Assembly: GCA_017621495.1 (NCBI GenBank)
Contig: JAGATB010000007.1
Coordinates: forward strand, 1 to 64,000
DNA: 64,000 bases
From: Clostridia bacterium
Lineage (GTDB): Bacteria > Bacillota > Clostridia > UMGS1810
Direction of reading: 5' to 3'
This document shows positions 8,701-18,014 of this stretch, one piece after another. The position numbers and the translations under genes were made by a program. The number at the start of each line of letters is the position of its first letter. Within the stretch, counting starts at the first letter, position 1. The notes beneath the pieces are model-generated. The model was not told the origin of the DNA. It saw only the letters and a program-made list of their open reading frames with translations, and made no database searches.

Positions 8701-9492
8701 ATGAATATGGATTTATACTTCAATATCGAAAACGAAAAACCCCTGGACAACCTTGCAGTAAACGGCGGTATGTGCGGTATATTTCGCACGATAGGCTGTG
8801 TGGGTGACTCTCTCTCATCGGGAGAGTTTGAGTCCTTTAGCGAGGAAGGTATAGTAGGCTGGCACGACTTCTATGAATATTCATGGGGTCAATTCATGGC
8901 AAGAGACATAGGCACCAAGGTGTATAACTTTTCCAGAGGCGGTATGACCGCCAAGGCATTTATGGAAAGCTTCGGTGCACAATGCGGTGCATGGGATAAC
9001 CCCTGTCAGGCATACATACTTGCGCTTGGTGTAAATGATATAAGTGCAGTTATAAGAGGCGACATAGAGCTTGGAACCTCTGAAGACATAGGCAATCCTC
9101 CCAATGACTCCTTTGCCGGTGCGTATACAAATATTATACTTACCCTCAAAAGGCATCAGCCCAAGGCTAAATTCTTTTTAATGACATTACCCCAAAGCAA
9201 CAACGACGAGGTAAGAAGCAAATTGGAGGATCGCCATGCAGAAATCATGTATGAAATAGCAGAAAAATATCAAAACTGCTATGTGCTTGACTTCAGAAAG
9301 TACGCACCCGTATATGACGAAAAATTCAAGGAAGCATTCTACCTGGCAGGTCACTTAAACCCCATGGGCTACAGACTTACTGCCACCATGGTGGAATCAT
9401 ATATTGACTACATCATAAGGCACAATCCGGAGGACTTTAAGCAAGTTGGCTTTGTGGGAACTCCGTACTATAACTGTAATGAAAAATGGTAA
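8701..9492 (+). CDS. SGNH/GDSL-family hydrolase between acn and icd
   Basis: A protein of about 263 residues without a signal peptide, so probably cytoplasmic. The SGNH blocks are visible: GDSLSSGEF near residue 35 (nucleophile Ser), SRGGM, LGVNDIS (oxyanion Asn), and AGHLNPMG near the C-terminus (catalytic His). The substrate is unknown; family members cleave acetyl or acyl esters from sugars and lipids. ATG 8701 is used; GTG 8692 would overlap the acn stop. It sits tightly between acn and icd with only 5 and 16 bases between genes, so it is co-transcribed with central carbon enzymes. That placement is odd for an esterase and does not suggest a specific function. Confidence 0.8.
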   Translation: MNMDLYFNIENEKPLDNLAVNGGMCGIFRTIGCVGDSLSSGEFESFSEEGIVGWHDFYEYSWGQFMARDIGTKVYNFSRGGMTAKAFMESFGAQCGAWDNPCQAYILALGVNDISAVIRGDIELGTSEDIGNPPNDSFAGAYTNIILTLKRHQPKAKFFLMTLPQSNNDEVRSKLEDRHAEIMYEIAEKYQNCYVLDFRKYAPVYDEKFKEAFYLAGHLNPMGYRLTATMVESYIDYIIRHNPEDFKQVGFVGTPYYNCNEKW

Positions 9493-9508
9493 GAAAGGAT
9501 TGATAAAA

Positions 9509-10720
9509 ATGGCAAAAATTCAGATGAAAACGCCCCTCGTAGAGATGGACGGCGACGAGATGACCAGGATTATCTGGCAGATGATAAAGGATATACTCCT
9601 CATACCCTATGTAGATTTAAAGACCGAATACTACGACTTGGGACTCGTAGAAAGAAACAATACCAATGACCAAGTAACCGTAGACAGTGCCGAAGCTACC
9701 AAGAAATACGGCGTAGCTGTAAAATGCGCTACTATCACACCCAATGCGGCAAGAATGACAGAATACGACCTTAAAGAAATGTGGAAATCCCCCAACGGCA
9801 CCATAAGAGCAATCCTTGACGGTACAGTGTTCAGAACACCCATCATAGTAAAGGGCATCACTCCCTACATACCCACATGGACCAAGCCTATCACAATTGC
9901 CCGTCACGCTTACGGCGACGTGTACAAAAACTCCGAGCTCAAGGTAAAGCAAGGCACCAAGTGTGAACTGGTGGCAACTGATGCAAGCGGCAATGAGGTA
10001 AGAGAGCTCATATATGACTTTGCTGACTCCGACGGCATAATCCAGGGTATGCACAACAAGGACAAATCCATTGCAAGCTTTGCCAGAAGCTGCTTTAACT
10101 TTGCCCTTGACACCAACCAGGATATATGGTTCGCTACAAAGGATACAATTTCCAAGAAATATGACCACACATTTAAGGATATTTTCCAGGAAATTTACGA
10201 TACTGAATATAAAGAGAAGTTTGAGAAAGCCGGCATCGAATACTTCTACACACTGATTGACGATGCAGTAGCAAGAGTGGTTCGCTCCGAAGGCGGCTAC
10301 ATCTGGGCTTGCAAGAACTACGACGGCGACGTAATGAGCGACATGGTAGCCACAGCATACGGAAGCCTTGCTATGATGACCAGTGTACTGGTATCACCCG
10401 ACGGTGTATATGAATATGAGGCTGCTCACGGTACCGTACAGCGCCACTACTACAAACACTTAAAGGGCGAAGAAACCTCCACCAACAGTGTGGCTACACT
10501 CTTTGCATGGACAGGCGCACTGCGTAAGAGAGGCGAACTGGACGAAACTCCCGAGCTCTGCAAATTTGCCGACAATCTGGAGAAGGCTACTATTCAGACA
10601 ATCGAAGAAGGCGTAATGACCGGTGACCTCTATGCTCTCTCCAAGCTTGAAAACAAGCAGAAGGTGAACACCGAGGACTTCCTGCGTGCGGTTGACGAAA
10701 GGCTTAAGAAATTGATGTAA
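9509..10720 (+). CDS. icd: NADP-dependent isocitrate dehydrogenase (eukaryote-like type)
   Basis: This enzyme oxidatively decarboxylates isocitrate to 2-oxoglutarate in the cytoplasm. The 403-residue product opens with [21 protein letters not shown] and has the substrate loop [17 protein letters not shown], the pattern of the dimeric eukaryotic-type IDH subfamily rather than E. coli Icd. ATG 9509 has an AGAAAGGA ribosome site 9 bases upstream; the longer frame from 9446 runs inside the SGNH gene. With aconitase in the same operon it provides two of the three steps from citrate precursors to 2-oxoglutarate. A palindromic repeat at 10725-10760 directly follows and could serve as the operon's end structure. 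Confidence 0.96.
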   Translation: MAKIQMKTPLVEMDGDEMTRIIWQMIKDILLIPYVDLKTEYYDLGLVERNNTNDQVTVDSAEATKKYGVAVKCATITPNAARMTEYDLKEMWKSPNGTIRAILDGTVFRTPIIVKGITPYIPTWTKPITIARHAYGDVYKNSELKVKQGTKCELVATDASGNEVRELIYDFADSDGIIQGMHNKDKSIASFARSCFNFALDTNQDIWFATKDTISKKYDHTFKDIFQEIYDTEYKEKFEKAGIEYFYTLIDDAVARVVRSEGGYIWACKNYDGDVMSDMVATAYGSLAMMTSVLVSPDGVYEYEAAHGTVQRHYYKHLKGEETSTNSVATLFAWTGALRKRGELDETPELCKFADNLEKATIQTIEEGVMTGDLYALSKLENKQKVNTEDFLRAVDERLKKLM

Positions 10721-10724
10721 TATC

Positions 10725-10760
10725 ATTGTAGGGCACATCCTAAAGGCTGTGCCCTACAAT
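10725..10760. repeat. Palindromic intergenic repeat, copy R1
   Basis: Perfect 13-base arms ATTGTAGGGCACA (10725-10737) and TGTGCCCTACAAT (10748-10760) enclose a loop that itself pairs CCT with AGG. Thirty bases are repeated exactly at 28758-28787. It lies 4 bases after the icd stop codon. Confidence 0.85.
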
Positions 10761-10797
10761 TGAACCACTGTTTACTTAATAGAAAGGATGTATAACC

Positions 10798-10998
10798 ATG
10801 GCAGTAAAGCTCAACGAAAACAAAGAAATCGTAGCAAAAATCAAAGAAGGACTTAAGATGAAGGGCGGCTACTGCCCCTGCAGAATTGAGAAAACAGAAG
10901 AGTACAAATGCATGTGCAAGGAATTCAAGGAGCAGATAGCAGACCCCGACTTTGAGGGCTACTGCCACTGCATGCTGTATTATAAATCAAAAGATTAA
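10798..10998 (+). CDS. Ferredoxin-thioredoxin reductase catalytic-chain-like small protein
   Basis: A 66-residue protein with three CxC pairs: Cys26-Pro-Cys28, Cys38-Met-Cys40 and Cys56-His-Cys58. The CPC...CxC...CHC order is that of the FTR catalytic subunit, where four Cys bind a [4Fe-4S] cluster and two form the redox-active disulfide that passes ferredoxin electrons to thioredoxin. The protein is shorter than plant FTR (about 110) and the spacing is compressed (9 and 15 residues between pairs), as in stand-alone FTR-like proteins of anaerobes. The AGAAAGGA ribosome site is 10-11 bases upstream. No variable chain or thioredoxin is encoded nearby. A bidirectional terminator follows at 11003-11033. 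Confidence 0.85.
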   Translation: MAVKLNENKEIVAKIKEGLKMKGGYCPCRIEKTEEYKCMCKEFKEQIADPDFEGYCHCMLYYKSKD

Positions 10999-11002
10999 AC
11001 TT

Positions 11003-11033
11003 AATGGCTGTCTGAAAAATCATGACAGCCATT
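11003..11033. terminator. Bidirectional terminator between FTR-like gene and carD
   Basis: Perfect 10-base arms AATGGCTGTC (11003-11012) and GACAGCCATT (11024-11033) with an A-rich loop, placed between two convergent genes only 38 bases apart. Confidence 0.75.
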
Positions 11034-11036
11034 ATG

Positions 11037-11552
11037 TTATTCATCAATTTTCAATTTATTCTTTATGTAGCTTACCACTCTATCAGCAGAACACCTGAGA
11101 GCAAATGAAAATTCCTCTTCTACCAAACGTTCTGCGGACTTGAGTATATTCTCATCAGTGGAGGACAGTCTCTTACCTGCCGCCAGCTTCTCTTGCTTTT
11201 TCATATATATGCAGCCTACCAACAAGAGTAAATCACGGCTGTTTCCTCCGGACAATATGCCGTTAAAGGTCTCCAGACGTAAGTTTTTGGCATCAATCCA
11301 CTCTATCTCCTTGCCCATGGCAGACTCCAGCAGAGAATCAATCTCATCCTTGGTCATCACAGGGCGCATCTTGGATACGAGCTCCTCTTTAGCCAAAGGC
11401 ACATATACGGTAGAGTTACCGTTTGACTTGGGTCTCAAGACATAGTACTCCCCTTTTTCACCTGCGAAATCCATCGTCCTGATGTCCTCTATAAAGCAGA
11501 CACCGTTTTTACCATACACTACGAAATCGTCCTTACAAAATCTGTTATCCAT
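11037..11552 (-). CDS. CarD/CdnL-family transcription regulator
   Basis: A 171-residue cytoplasmic protein with an N-terminal CarD/TRCF RNA-polymerase-interaction domain: FCKDDFVVYGKNGVCFIEDI, then YYVLRP and YVPLA within the first 70 residues. The C-terminal half is alpha-helical with several Lys/Glu-rich helices. Proteins of this family bind the RNA polymerase beta subunit and affect open-complex stability, often at rRNA promoters. The ATG at 11552 has an AAAGGG ribosome site about 8 bases upstream; the 10-residue longer frame lacks one. It is monocistronic and convergent with the FTR-like gene. The upstream 180 bases are very AT-rich. Confidence 0.9.
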   Translation of the reverse strand: MDNRFCKDDFVVYGKNGVCFIEDIRTMDFAGEKGEYYVLRPKSNGNSTVYVPLAKEELVSKMRPVMTKDEIDSLLESAMGKEIEWIDAKNLRLETFNGILSGGNSRDLLLLVGCIYMKKQEKLAAGKRLSSTDENILKSAERLVEEEFSFALRCSADRVVSYIKNKLKIDE

Positions 11553-11722
11553 AATAATTTCCCTTTCAACACAACACGGCATATGAAAGCTCGATTGCAG
11601 TCAGTAATATGTTACATATATATTGTAACATATTTTGAAGAAAATTTCAAAGGATAATTTTATACAAAATTTAATATATATGTATAAATTTTGCACAACA
11701 TTAAGATTTTATGACATAAAAT

Positions 11723-11751
11723 GAGGGATATAATTGATTATTACATCCCTC
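11723..11751 (-). terminator. Probable terminator of the RND efflux operon
   Basis: GAGGGAT (11723-11729) pairs with ATCCCTC (11745-11751), extended by TAAT/ATTA inside, 12 bases after the permease stop on the minus strand and followed by ATTTTAT. The T-run is weak, so this is only probable. Confidence 0.5.
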
Positions 11752-11763
11752 AAAGACATTCAT

Positions 11764-14700
11764 TTATTGTATTTTTGCCTCTTTCTTAGCCTTACGCTTA
11801 AGCGCCTTGTCATCAAAAATTGTGTATACCACAGGTATCACAAAAAGTGTCAGGACTGTACCTATAGTGAGGCCTCCTGTAAGCGATACCGCCAAAGGCT
11901 GCATCATAGCCGCACCGCTTGAGCCTATAGCAAGCGCCATGGGCAGAAAGCCCAGCACAGATGTGAGCGTGGTCATAAGCACGGGACGCATCCTTGTGAT
12001 GCCGGCGTGAACCACAAGCTCCGTCCTGCTCATATCCGGATTTTCCTTTTTGGCTGTATTTATAAAGTCTATAAGCACTATGGCGTTATTAACTATGATA
12101 CCCATAAGCATGAGTATACCTATACAGCTCACTACAGAAAGCGGCATACCTGCTATCACATGACCCATTACAACACCAATCATTGCAAGCGGCAGTGTAA
12201 AGAGGATTATAAGCGGCTGTATGAGGCTCTCAAACTGAGCCGCCATTACCATATACATCAGCAGTATACCCAGTGCTATAGCCAATAGCAGCGAGAGCAT
12301 AGCATCTATCATTATCTCAAATTCACCACCGGTATTTCTGCTGATACCGTCCGGTATGGGGACATCCTTCATAGCCTCGTCAAAAGCCTTATTGGCACTT
12401 GCCATATCTGTATCGAAGAGTGTAGCAGAAAGTGTGATTACTCTCTTCTGGTCTACTCTGGTGAGGGTGGTGTAGCCTTCCTTCTCCACGATGTCTGCCA
12501 CGTCGGAGAGAGCTATCCACTGACCTGTCATGGTACGGATTCTCATGCTTCTCAGGGCATTTACATCCTCTACATAGCTATCGGGATATACAATATCTAT
12601 ATCATACTCCAGACCGTCTTCGTTGTATCTGCCGGCAGTGGTGCCCTCCAGCACATTATTAACCGTGTTGGCTACCACAGCTGTGCTCAGACCGTATCTC
12701 GCCGCCTTATCGGAGTCTATAATCATCTGTATCTCCGGCTTGGTATCTGCTATAGAGGTGGAGGTCTCCACTACTCCGTCTACCTTTGCCAGCACCTCCT
12801 GAGCCTTGAGCACATATTCCTCAAGCTCTCTGTCATTATTGCCCGTGAATTCAAACTGCAATCCGCCGGAGCCCATACTCATGGATGATGAGCTTGAAAC
12901 CGTAATTTCTGCACCTACTATATTTCCCAGTGAATCGCGGATTTGCTGTGCTGCTTCATCAGTGGTATCCTTGCGGTCATCTTTCAAAGTCACTGTAATA
13001 CTCGATGCATTTGACGATGACTGTCCCAAAGATGCCATACCGCCGGAGCCCACATTAGCAAATATCTTTTCTACATTTTTATTCTCACCAATTATCTTTT
13101 CTATTTCCAGAGTTATATCATTGGTATCCTCCAGTGTAGAGCCTACGGGAAGCTCTGCGCTTACAGTGAGAGTACCTTCATCAGTAGCATTCATGAGGGT
13201 CATGCCTATCATACCCAGTACCACGAGACTTACTACGAACACTATCATCACCGATGCCATAAATGACTTCCTGTGAGATAAAGTCCACCTTAATCCTTTA
13301 TCATACTTAACATATACTTTATCCATAAATCTTGCAAATGGATTGAGTATGAAGCCCAGCTTCTTATTCGGCTTATCCTCCTTAATCTTGGCTGTAAGCA
13401 TGGGCACCAGAAGATATGTAACTATGAGCGCCGCCGCCTGTGAGAATATAATAGCAAATGCCAACTGCTTAAACATGACAGCCATCATATTGTCTATAAA
13501 GAGGATGGGCACGTATACTATACATGTGGTAAGTACCGAAGCTACAACTGCACCCAGAACCTCGGAACCGCCCTTTATGGCTGAGGTCTCGGCATCTTCT
13601 CCCAAATCCTTACGTCTGCGGAAGATGTTTTCAAGAACTACTACTGAGTTATCCACCAGCATACCTACACCCAAAGCCAGACCGCCCAGAGATACTACGT
13701 TTAGCGTCATACCGGAGAAATACATGCCTATAAAGGTGGTTACTACCGATACCGGCATTGCTACGCCTATAACCAGTGAGTTTCTGAAATTTGCCAAAAA
13801 CAGCAGCAGTATCAGTATGGCAAGTACAGCACCCGTAACGGCGTTGCTTGCAACACTTGATACAGATTCCTTGATATAGGACGCCTGCTCCATGGTCATG
13901 TCATATTTAAACTTGGGATTCTGCGCTTCAAGCTGATTCAAAGCTGCGTATACTGCGTCCACCACCTCTACCGTGTTGGCATCAGACTCTGCAGTAACTG
14001 AAATAGCCAGAGATTCCTCATCATTTAATCTGGAAACGGTGCTTATATCTGAATATGTATCCTTAACCTTTGCTATATCCTTAAGGTAGATTACCTGACC
14101 TGTAGGCGTGGTAAGAGGAACTGCATCTATATCCTCTACTTTATCAAATTTACCCACTGCTCTTAGTGTGAATTCCTTGCTGCCGCTTTTGATACTTCCG
14201 GCAGGGAGGTTGCTGTTTTGAGCTGCTATGGCGCTTACTGCGTCATTCATGCTCACCCCGTATCCGAAAAGCTTCTCCGGGTCAACCTCTACCTCTATAA
14301 TTCTGTCCTGTGCACCGGTTACATTTACTGATGCCACTCCATCAACTGCCTCAAGCTTATTTTGTACATTGTCCTCTACGAACTTTTTGGTCTGTATCAG
14401 ATCCATGCCCTCATAGCTGACACTCATCATAGCCACAGGCATCATGGAGGTATCAAGCTTCATTACCATGGGGTCTTCAGTACCTTCGGGCAGAAACGCA
14501 CTCACGAGATCTACTTTATCCTTCAAATCCTGCACAGCCTTATCCATATTGGTACTGCTTGAGAACTCTACCATAACCATGCTGGAGCCCTCTGAGGACT
14601 GAGATGTGATACCCTTGGCACCGGACACGGAGCTTACAGCTCCCTCTATGGTCTTGGTTACCAAATTTTCTACTTCCTGAGAGCCTACATTGGGGTACTG

Positions 14701-14847
14701 TGTGTACACCAGAGCCATGGATAGCTCCATCTCCGGCATAAGCTCCATGGGAAGCATGCTCACCGAATACAATCCGATTACCACGAAAATAAGCACTATC
14801 ATGGTAACCGCAACGGGTCTTTTAACCGATAACTTACTTATGTTCAT
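11764..14847 (-). CDS. RND-family efflux permease (AcrB/HAE1 type)
   Basis: A 1027-residue inner-membrane proton antiporter of the resistance-nodulation-division superfamily. The N-terminal helix (ISKLSVKRPVAVTMIVLIFVV) is typical, followed by a first large extracytoplasmic loop, six helices around residues 330-530 including GVGMLVDNSVVVLENIFRRR with the conserved TM4 Asp, a second loop, and six C-terminal helices with LTGGLTIGTVLTLFVIPVVYTIFDD. Length matches the family. It is the last gene of a MarR-TolC-MFP-RND operon, with 27 bases to the adaptor gene. Such permeases export drugs, bile acids, fatty acids or other amphiphiles; the substrate cannot be read from sequence. RND pumps also occur in monoderm Clostridia. 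Confidence 0.95.
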   Translation of the reverse strand: MNISKLSVKRPVAVTMIVLIFVVIGLYSVSMLPMELMPEMELSMALVYTQYPNVGSQEVENLVTKTIEGAVSSVSGAKGITSQSSEGSSMVMVEFSSSTNMDKAVQDLKDKVDLVSAFLPEGTEDPMVMKLDTSMMPVAMMSVSYEGMDLIQTKKFVEDNVQNKLEAVDGVASVNVTGAQDRIIEVEVDPEKLFGYGVSMNDAVSAIAAQNSNLPAGSIKSGSKEFTLRAVGKFDKVEDIDAVPLTTPTGQVIYLKDIAKVKDTYSDISTVSRLNDEESLAISVTAESDANTVEVVDAVYAALNQLEAQNPKFKYDMTMEQASYIKESVSSVASNAVTGAVLAILILLLFLANFRNSLVIGVAMPVSVVTTFIGMYFSGMTLNVVSLGGLALGVGMLVDNSVVVLENIFRRRKDLGEDAETSAIKGGSEVLGAVVASVLTTCIVYVPILFIDNMMAVMFKQLAFAIIFSQAAALIVTYLLVPMLTAKIKEDKPNKKLGFILNPFARFMDKVYVKYDKGLRWTLSHRKSFMASVMIVFVVSLVVLGMIGMTLMNATDEGTLTVSAELPVGSTLEDTNDITLEIEKIIGENKNVEKIFANVGSGGMASLGQSSSNASSITVTLKDDRKDTTDEAAQQIRDSLGNIVGAEITVSSSSSMSMGSGGLQFEFTGNNDRELEEYVLKAQEVLAKVDGVVETSTSIADTKPEIQMIIDSDKAARYGLSTAVVANTVNNVLEGTTAGRYNEDGLEYDIDIVYPDSYVEDVNALRSMRIRTMTGQWIALSDVADIVEKEGYTTLTRVDQKRVITLSATLFDTDMASANKAFDEAMKDVPIPDGISRNTGGEFEIMIDAMLSLLLAIALGILLMYMVMAAQFESLIQPLIILFTLPLAMIGVVMGHVIAGMPLSVVSCIGILMLMGIIVNNAIVLIDFINTAKKENPDMSRTELVVHAGITRMRPVLMTTLTSVLGFLPMALAIGSSGAAMMQPLAVSLTGGLTIGTVLTLFVIPVVYTIFDDKALKRKAKKEAKIQ

Positions 14848-14874
14848 TATTTAAAGCCTTCCTTTCCGAATAAG

Positions 14875-16149
14875 TTATTTCACAATCTTGATTTTGTTAT
14901 TCTTCTCAGAAAGAAAGTCCTTTCCGTCTGTTATTACTTTATCTCCGGCATTAATACCGCTTATAACCTGTGCTTTCTTGCCGTCGGTTATGCCGATTTC
15001 CACGTCTTTTTTGACTGCTGTGTCACCTTCTGCCACATATACATGATATTTATCATTCTTTAATGTAAGTGCGTTGAAATCAACCGTAAGCACATCCTCT
15101 ACGGTCTCCGTGGTAAGTGATACATCTGCCAGCATACCTACCTTGATTTTGCCGTCTTTATTGTTTATGGTTACCTTAACAGGGAACATACCCGTAGCAT
15201 CATTCTTTGCCTCACCTACTGCGGATACCAGACCCTTGATGTCTTCAAGCTTTGCAGATTTAATGTCTATATTTGCCTCGGCACCCTCGGTAATTGAACC
15301 GATTACGGATTCAGTAACATTGATTTCTATATCCACAGAGTCGGAATTTTTGATATTAAATGCCTCTACACCGGGAGAAGCCATCTGACCTATACTTACA
15401 GTCTTGGAGGCTATATAGCCGGAGATAGGTGCGGTAATGGTGCAGTTGGCAAGGTTGGAGGCTGCTATATCCAAGGCTGCCTTTGCCTGGCTTACAGCCG
15501 CCTGTGCCTGATTAACTCCTGCGCCTGCACTTGCCTCGGTCTGAGGTGCTACCACACTTTCGTTAATCTGTGCATTTGTCTTAGCGGTATCCAATGCTAC
15601 CTTGGCATTGTCCATCTGAGTTTTGGCAGTGTCCAGAGCCACCTGACTTATGGCACCTATATCAAAAAGTGCCTTCTGGCGGTTGTAATTATCCAGAGCT
15701 GTGTCATATGCAGACTGAGCCTGTGACACCTGCTGGTTCATATTCACCTTGGACTGCTCCAGGCTGCCGCCGCTCACCTGATTGTATGATGCCTGAGCGT
15801 TATTTTTGGCAGCAAGTGCACTGTTGTATGCGGCTGATGCCTGATTATACGCCAGGGAATACTGTGTAGAATCAAGTGTCATAAGCACCTGACCTGCCTT
15901 TACATAATCGCCTATTTCCACATTTATACTCTTTACATTGGCGGAAACCTTGGAGGAAACACTGGAGGATGAAGTAGCCTTGACCTCACCGGTGTACTCT
16001 ATGAGCTTTGCCACATTGCCCTTTTTGGCTTCGCTTACCGTTACATTTACAGCTGTGGTTTCGGGTGCTTTTTCTTCCTTTTTGCCGCAGCCTGCAAAGC
16101 TGAGAGCCAGTGTGCATGCTGTAATTACCGAGATTATTTTTTTATTCAT
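14875..16149 (-). CDS. RND periplasmic adaptor lipoprotein (membrane fusion protein)
   Basis: An HlyD/AcrA-type adaptor of about 424 residues linking the RND permease to the TolC-like partner. It has a lipoprotein signal with lipobox SFAGC around residue 21, so it is anchored in the cytoplasmic membrane by a lipid. A biotinyl-lipoyl half-motif (YVKAGQVLMTLDS) is followed by a long alpha-helical hairpin rich in Ala and Gln at about residues 95-210, a second lipoyl half (LANCTITAPISGYIASKTVS) and beta-barrel domains. The start at 16149 is chosen because an AAAGGA site lies upstream and it gives a standard lipoprotein signal. It is co-transcribed with its neighbours: 27 bases between it and each flanking efflux gene. 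Confidence 0.93.
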   Translation of the reverse strand: MNKKIISVITACTLALSFAGCGKKEEKAPETTAVNVTVSEAKKGNVAKLIEYTGEVKATSSSSVSSKVSANVKSINVEIGDYVKAGQVLMTLDSTQYSLAYNQASAAYNSALAAKNNAQASYNQVSGGSLEQSKVNMNQQVSQAQSAYDTALDNYNRQKALFDIGAISQVALDTAKTQMDNAKVALDTAKTNAQINESVVAPQTEASAGAGVNQAQAAVSQAKAALDIAASNLANCTITAPISGYIASKTVSIGQMASPGVEAFNIKNSDSVDIEINVTESVIGSITEGAEANIDIKSAKLEDIKGLVSAVGEAKNDATGMFPVKVTINNKDGKIKVGMLADVSLTTETVEDVLTVDFNALTLKNDKYHVYVAEGDTAVKKDVEIGITDGKKAQVISGINAGDKVITDGKDFLSEKNNKIKIVK

Positions 16150-16176
16150 TGTTGATATCTGTCCTTTCATTTAAAT

Positions 16177-17358
16177 TTATTGTTGCGGTAAACCAATTGT
16201 TATATCATATTTGTATTTTTCCACAGACATTCTGTAGTCAAGCTTTTTCTGTGCATAATCAACCTGAGCCTCATACAGAGCGTTTATCTTGTCGGTTAGT
16301 TCAAGGTTGGTTATCATACCAAGCTCATACTGAAGCTTTGATGCATCATATTCCTTGAGCTTCATTTCATATGTACGGCGTGCTATGTCCATAGCCGAGT
16401 GGTTTGTGAGTATGGTATTGTATGCTGAGTGGATTGACAGCTCAACGAGGTCTCTTGCCTTGTCATAGCCGTACTGAGCATCTATGTAGCTTGAATATGC
16501 AGTGTTATAAGCGGCAGAGCTCGATGTAAATGCACCGGATATATCAAAGTTAAGATACGCCAGCTCCATACCCTCTTTGGCATTGGTGAGGTCATATCTT
16601 GTCTCCAGAGCAGCAGCCGCATCCGCCTCCACGTCTGACTCAAACTCCTCACTCTCTATCTCATCGGTGAGTATAACCTCACTGTCTTTATCTATATTGA
16701 GAATATTTTTTAAGTTCAATAATGCGATTTCTCTGTTAAGCTCATAAGCCTCAAGCATACTCTTGGCACCGTCAACTGATATATCTGCATTGTCATATAC
16801 CATTTGTGCCACAAGTCCCAGTTCATACTGAGCATCAACCACAGCTTTGTTATCCAGTGCAAGGCCGTATGAATTCTTAGCAGCATTCACAAGCTTATCC
16901 ATGAGCACAACATTGTAGTATGCATTAGTTGTATTGTACGCTATGGATGCCTTTATCTGCTCTGCCTCAAGAATACTCATTCTGTGCTCCATTTCGGCTT
17001 GTGCTACACCGAACCCCTCCTTTACAAGAAGAGTCTGCATAGTTGTAACAGACATTTTGTTATAGTCGCTTGCAGCTTTAAGTGACTTTTTCATAGCTGA
17101 TTTATCAAGGTATGCACTTTTTATATTTATCTCCTTGGCTGTTTGCTCATATTCATTGGCTATAATCTGAGGATTATCTGTCATAGCAAGCTCAATTGCA
17201 TCATGGAGGCTCAAGGTGTACACCTTAGGCTCATCGACAGCTTCTTCGGTCTGCGATGTCACATTCGTTTCATCAGTCAAAGCTTCATCAGCATATGTAA
17301 CACTCCATGCTGATATACTGACTATCAATGCTACTAATAATGAAGTAAATCTTTTCAT
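16177..17358 (-). CDS. TolC-family efflux protein
   Basis: A secreted protein of about 393 residues with an N-terminal signal peptide (MKRFTSLLVALIVSISAWSVTYA) and two alpha-helical OEP repeats (from about residue 50: LSLHDAIELAMTDNPQI, repeated pattern after residue 240). Long helices rich in Ala, Tyr and Asn match the TolC trunk. In diderms TolC forms the outer-membrane duct. Here the genome otherwise looks monoderm, where TolC-like proteins are also found but their role is unclear. Three ATG codons lie close together (17367, 17364, 17358); I prefer the last because the AAAGGA site is too near the others. The gene sits between marR and the adaptor gene. Confidence 0.85.
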   Translation of the reverse strand: MKRFTSLLVALIVSISAWSVTYADEALTDETNVTSQTEEAVDEPKVYTLSLHDAIELAMTDNPQIIANEYEQTAKEINIKSAYLDKSAMKKSLKAASDYNKMSVTTMQTLLVKEGFGVAQAEMEHRMSILEAEQIKASIAYNTTNAYYNVVLMDKLVNAAKNSYGLALDNKAVVDAQYELGLVAQMVYDNADISVDGAKSMLEAYELNREIALLNLKNILNIDKDSEVILTDEIESEEFESDVEADAAAALETRYDLTNAKEGMELAYLNFDISGAFTSSSAAYNTAYSSYIDAQYGYDKARDLVELSIHSAYNTILTNHSAMDIARRTYEMKLKEYDASKLQYELGMITNLELTDKINALYEAQVDYAQKKLDYRMSVEKYKYDITIGLPQQ

Positions 17359-17377
17359 TGTCATCATTTCCTTTCTG

Positions 17378-17845
17378 TTATACTTCTTTGTTTTCTAAAA
17401 AGCTCTTACATTCGCTGTCCAATACGGATTGCAAATCTCTGTGAAAGTTAATTGCAAAATTTATCTCCTCCGTGCTGAACCTCTGCATAACCTTATCCAT
17501 CAGGCAGTATACTCTCTCCTCGTTTTCCTTGAAAAGCTCCTTGCCTTTTTCAGAAATAATCACAAAGGTATTCCTGCGGCAGTTTTCATCAGTAACACGG
17601 CTTATAAGGCCGCGCTCTTCAAGCTTTCTGAGGCTCCTCGATACAGAGGGCACCGCCACTGCAAGATTTGATGCAAGCTCGTTTACAGTGATATGCTTGC
17701 CGTCATGCTCGGATTCATAAGCCAGAAACGACCCTACGAGCATAAATTCTCCTACTGACAAATCGTTAAACAGGACCGATAACGGAAGCTTTTTCGGATA
17801 GAGCACATGACGTATGACTTCTTTACGGATTTGCTCTTTATTCAC
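17378..17845 (-). CDS. MarR-family repressor of the efflux operon
   Basis: A 155-residue winged-helix DNA-binding protein. The core region ITVNELASNLAVAVPSVSRSLRKLEERGLISR is a MarR helix-turn-helix at about residues 50-85, followed by the beta-wing (RRNTFVIISEKG). It starts at a GTG codon (17845) with AGGAG 8 bases upstream. It is the first gene of the operon and its promoter contains a perfect palindrome between -35 and -10, so it very probably represses itself and the pump and is released by a ligand, as MarR proteins usually are. The spacer to the tolC-like gene is about 20 bases. Confidence 0.93.
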   Translation of the reverse strand: MNKEQIRKEVIRHVLYPKKLPLSVLFNDLSVGEFMLVGSFLAYESEHDGKHITVNELASNLAVAVPSVSRSLRKLEERGLISRVTDENCRRNTFVIISEKGKELFKENEERVYCLMDKVMQRFSTEEINFAINFHRDLQSVLDSECKSFLENKEV

Positions 17846-17862
17846 TTTATCATCTCCTATGT

Positions 17863-17892
17863 ATAATAGTTAACCATGTTAACTGTTGTCAA
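17863..17892 (-). promoter_or_regulatory. Promoter of the MarR-TolC-MFP-RND operon
   Basis: On the minus strand TTGACA (complement of 17887-17892) and TATTAT (complement of 17863-17868) are 18 bases apart. The ribosome site of marR follows closely. Confidence 0.75.
17868..17884. promoter_or_regulatory. MarR operator palindrome
   Basis: AGTTAAC-N3-GTTAACT forms a perfect 17-base palindrome that fills the space between -35 and -10. Its length and position are those of MarR-dimer operators, so binding would directly block RNA polymerase. Assignment to this MarR protein is an inference from position. Confidence 0.75.
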
Positions 17893-17960
17893 GTTTAACA
17901 CTTATTTATGCATATGTCAAGAGAGAAAAATTTAACATTTTGTAAACAGGCAAAAAATTT

Positions 17961-17992
17961 CCGCAAAAGTGCACAACCATGCACCTTTGCGG
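17961..17992 (-). terminator. glyQS terminator
   Basis: Arms 17961-17973 and 17980-17992 (13 bases, one mismatch, 6-base loop) form a strong hairpin; on the minus strand it is followed by AAATTTTTT, a typical Rho-independent terminator after glyQS. Confidence 0.85.
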
Positions 17993-18014
17993 ATTGTTAA
18001 CGTTATGTTAATTT

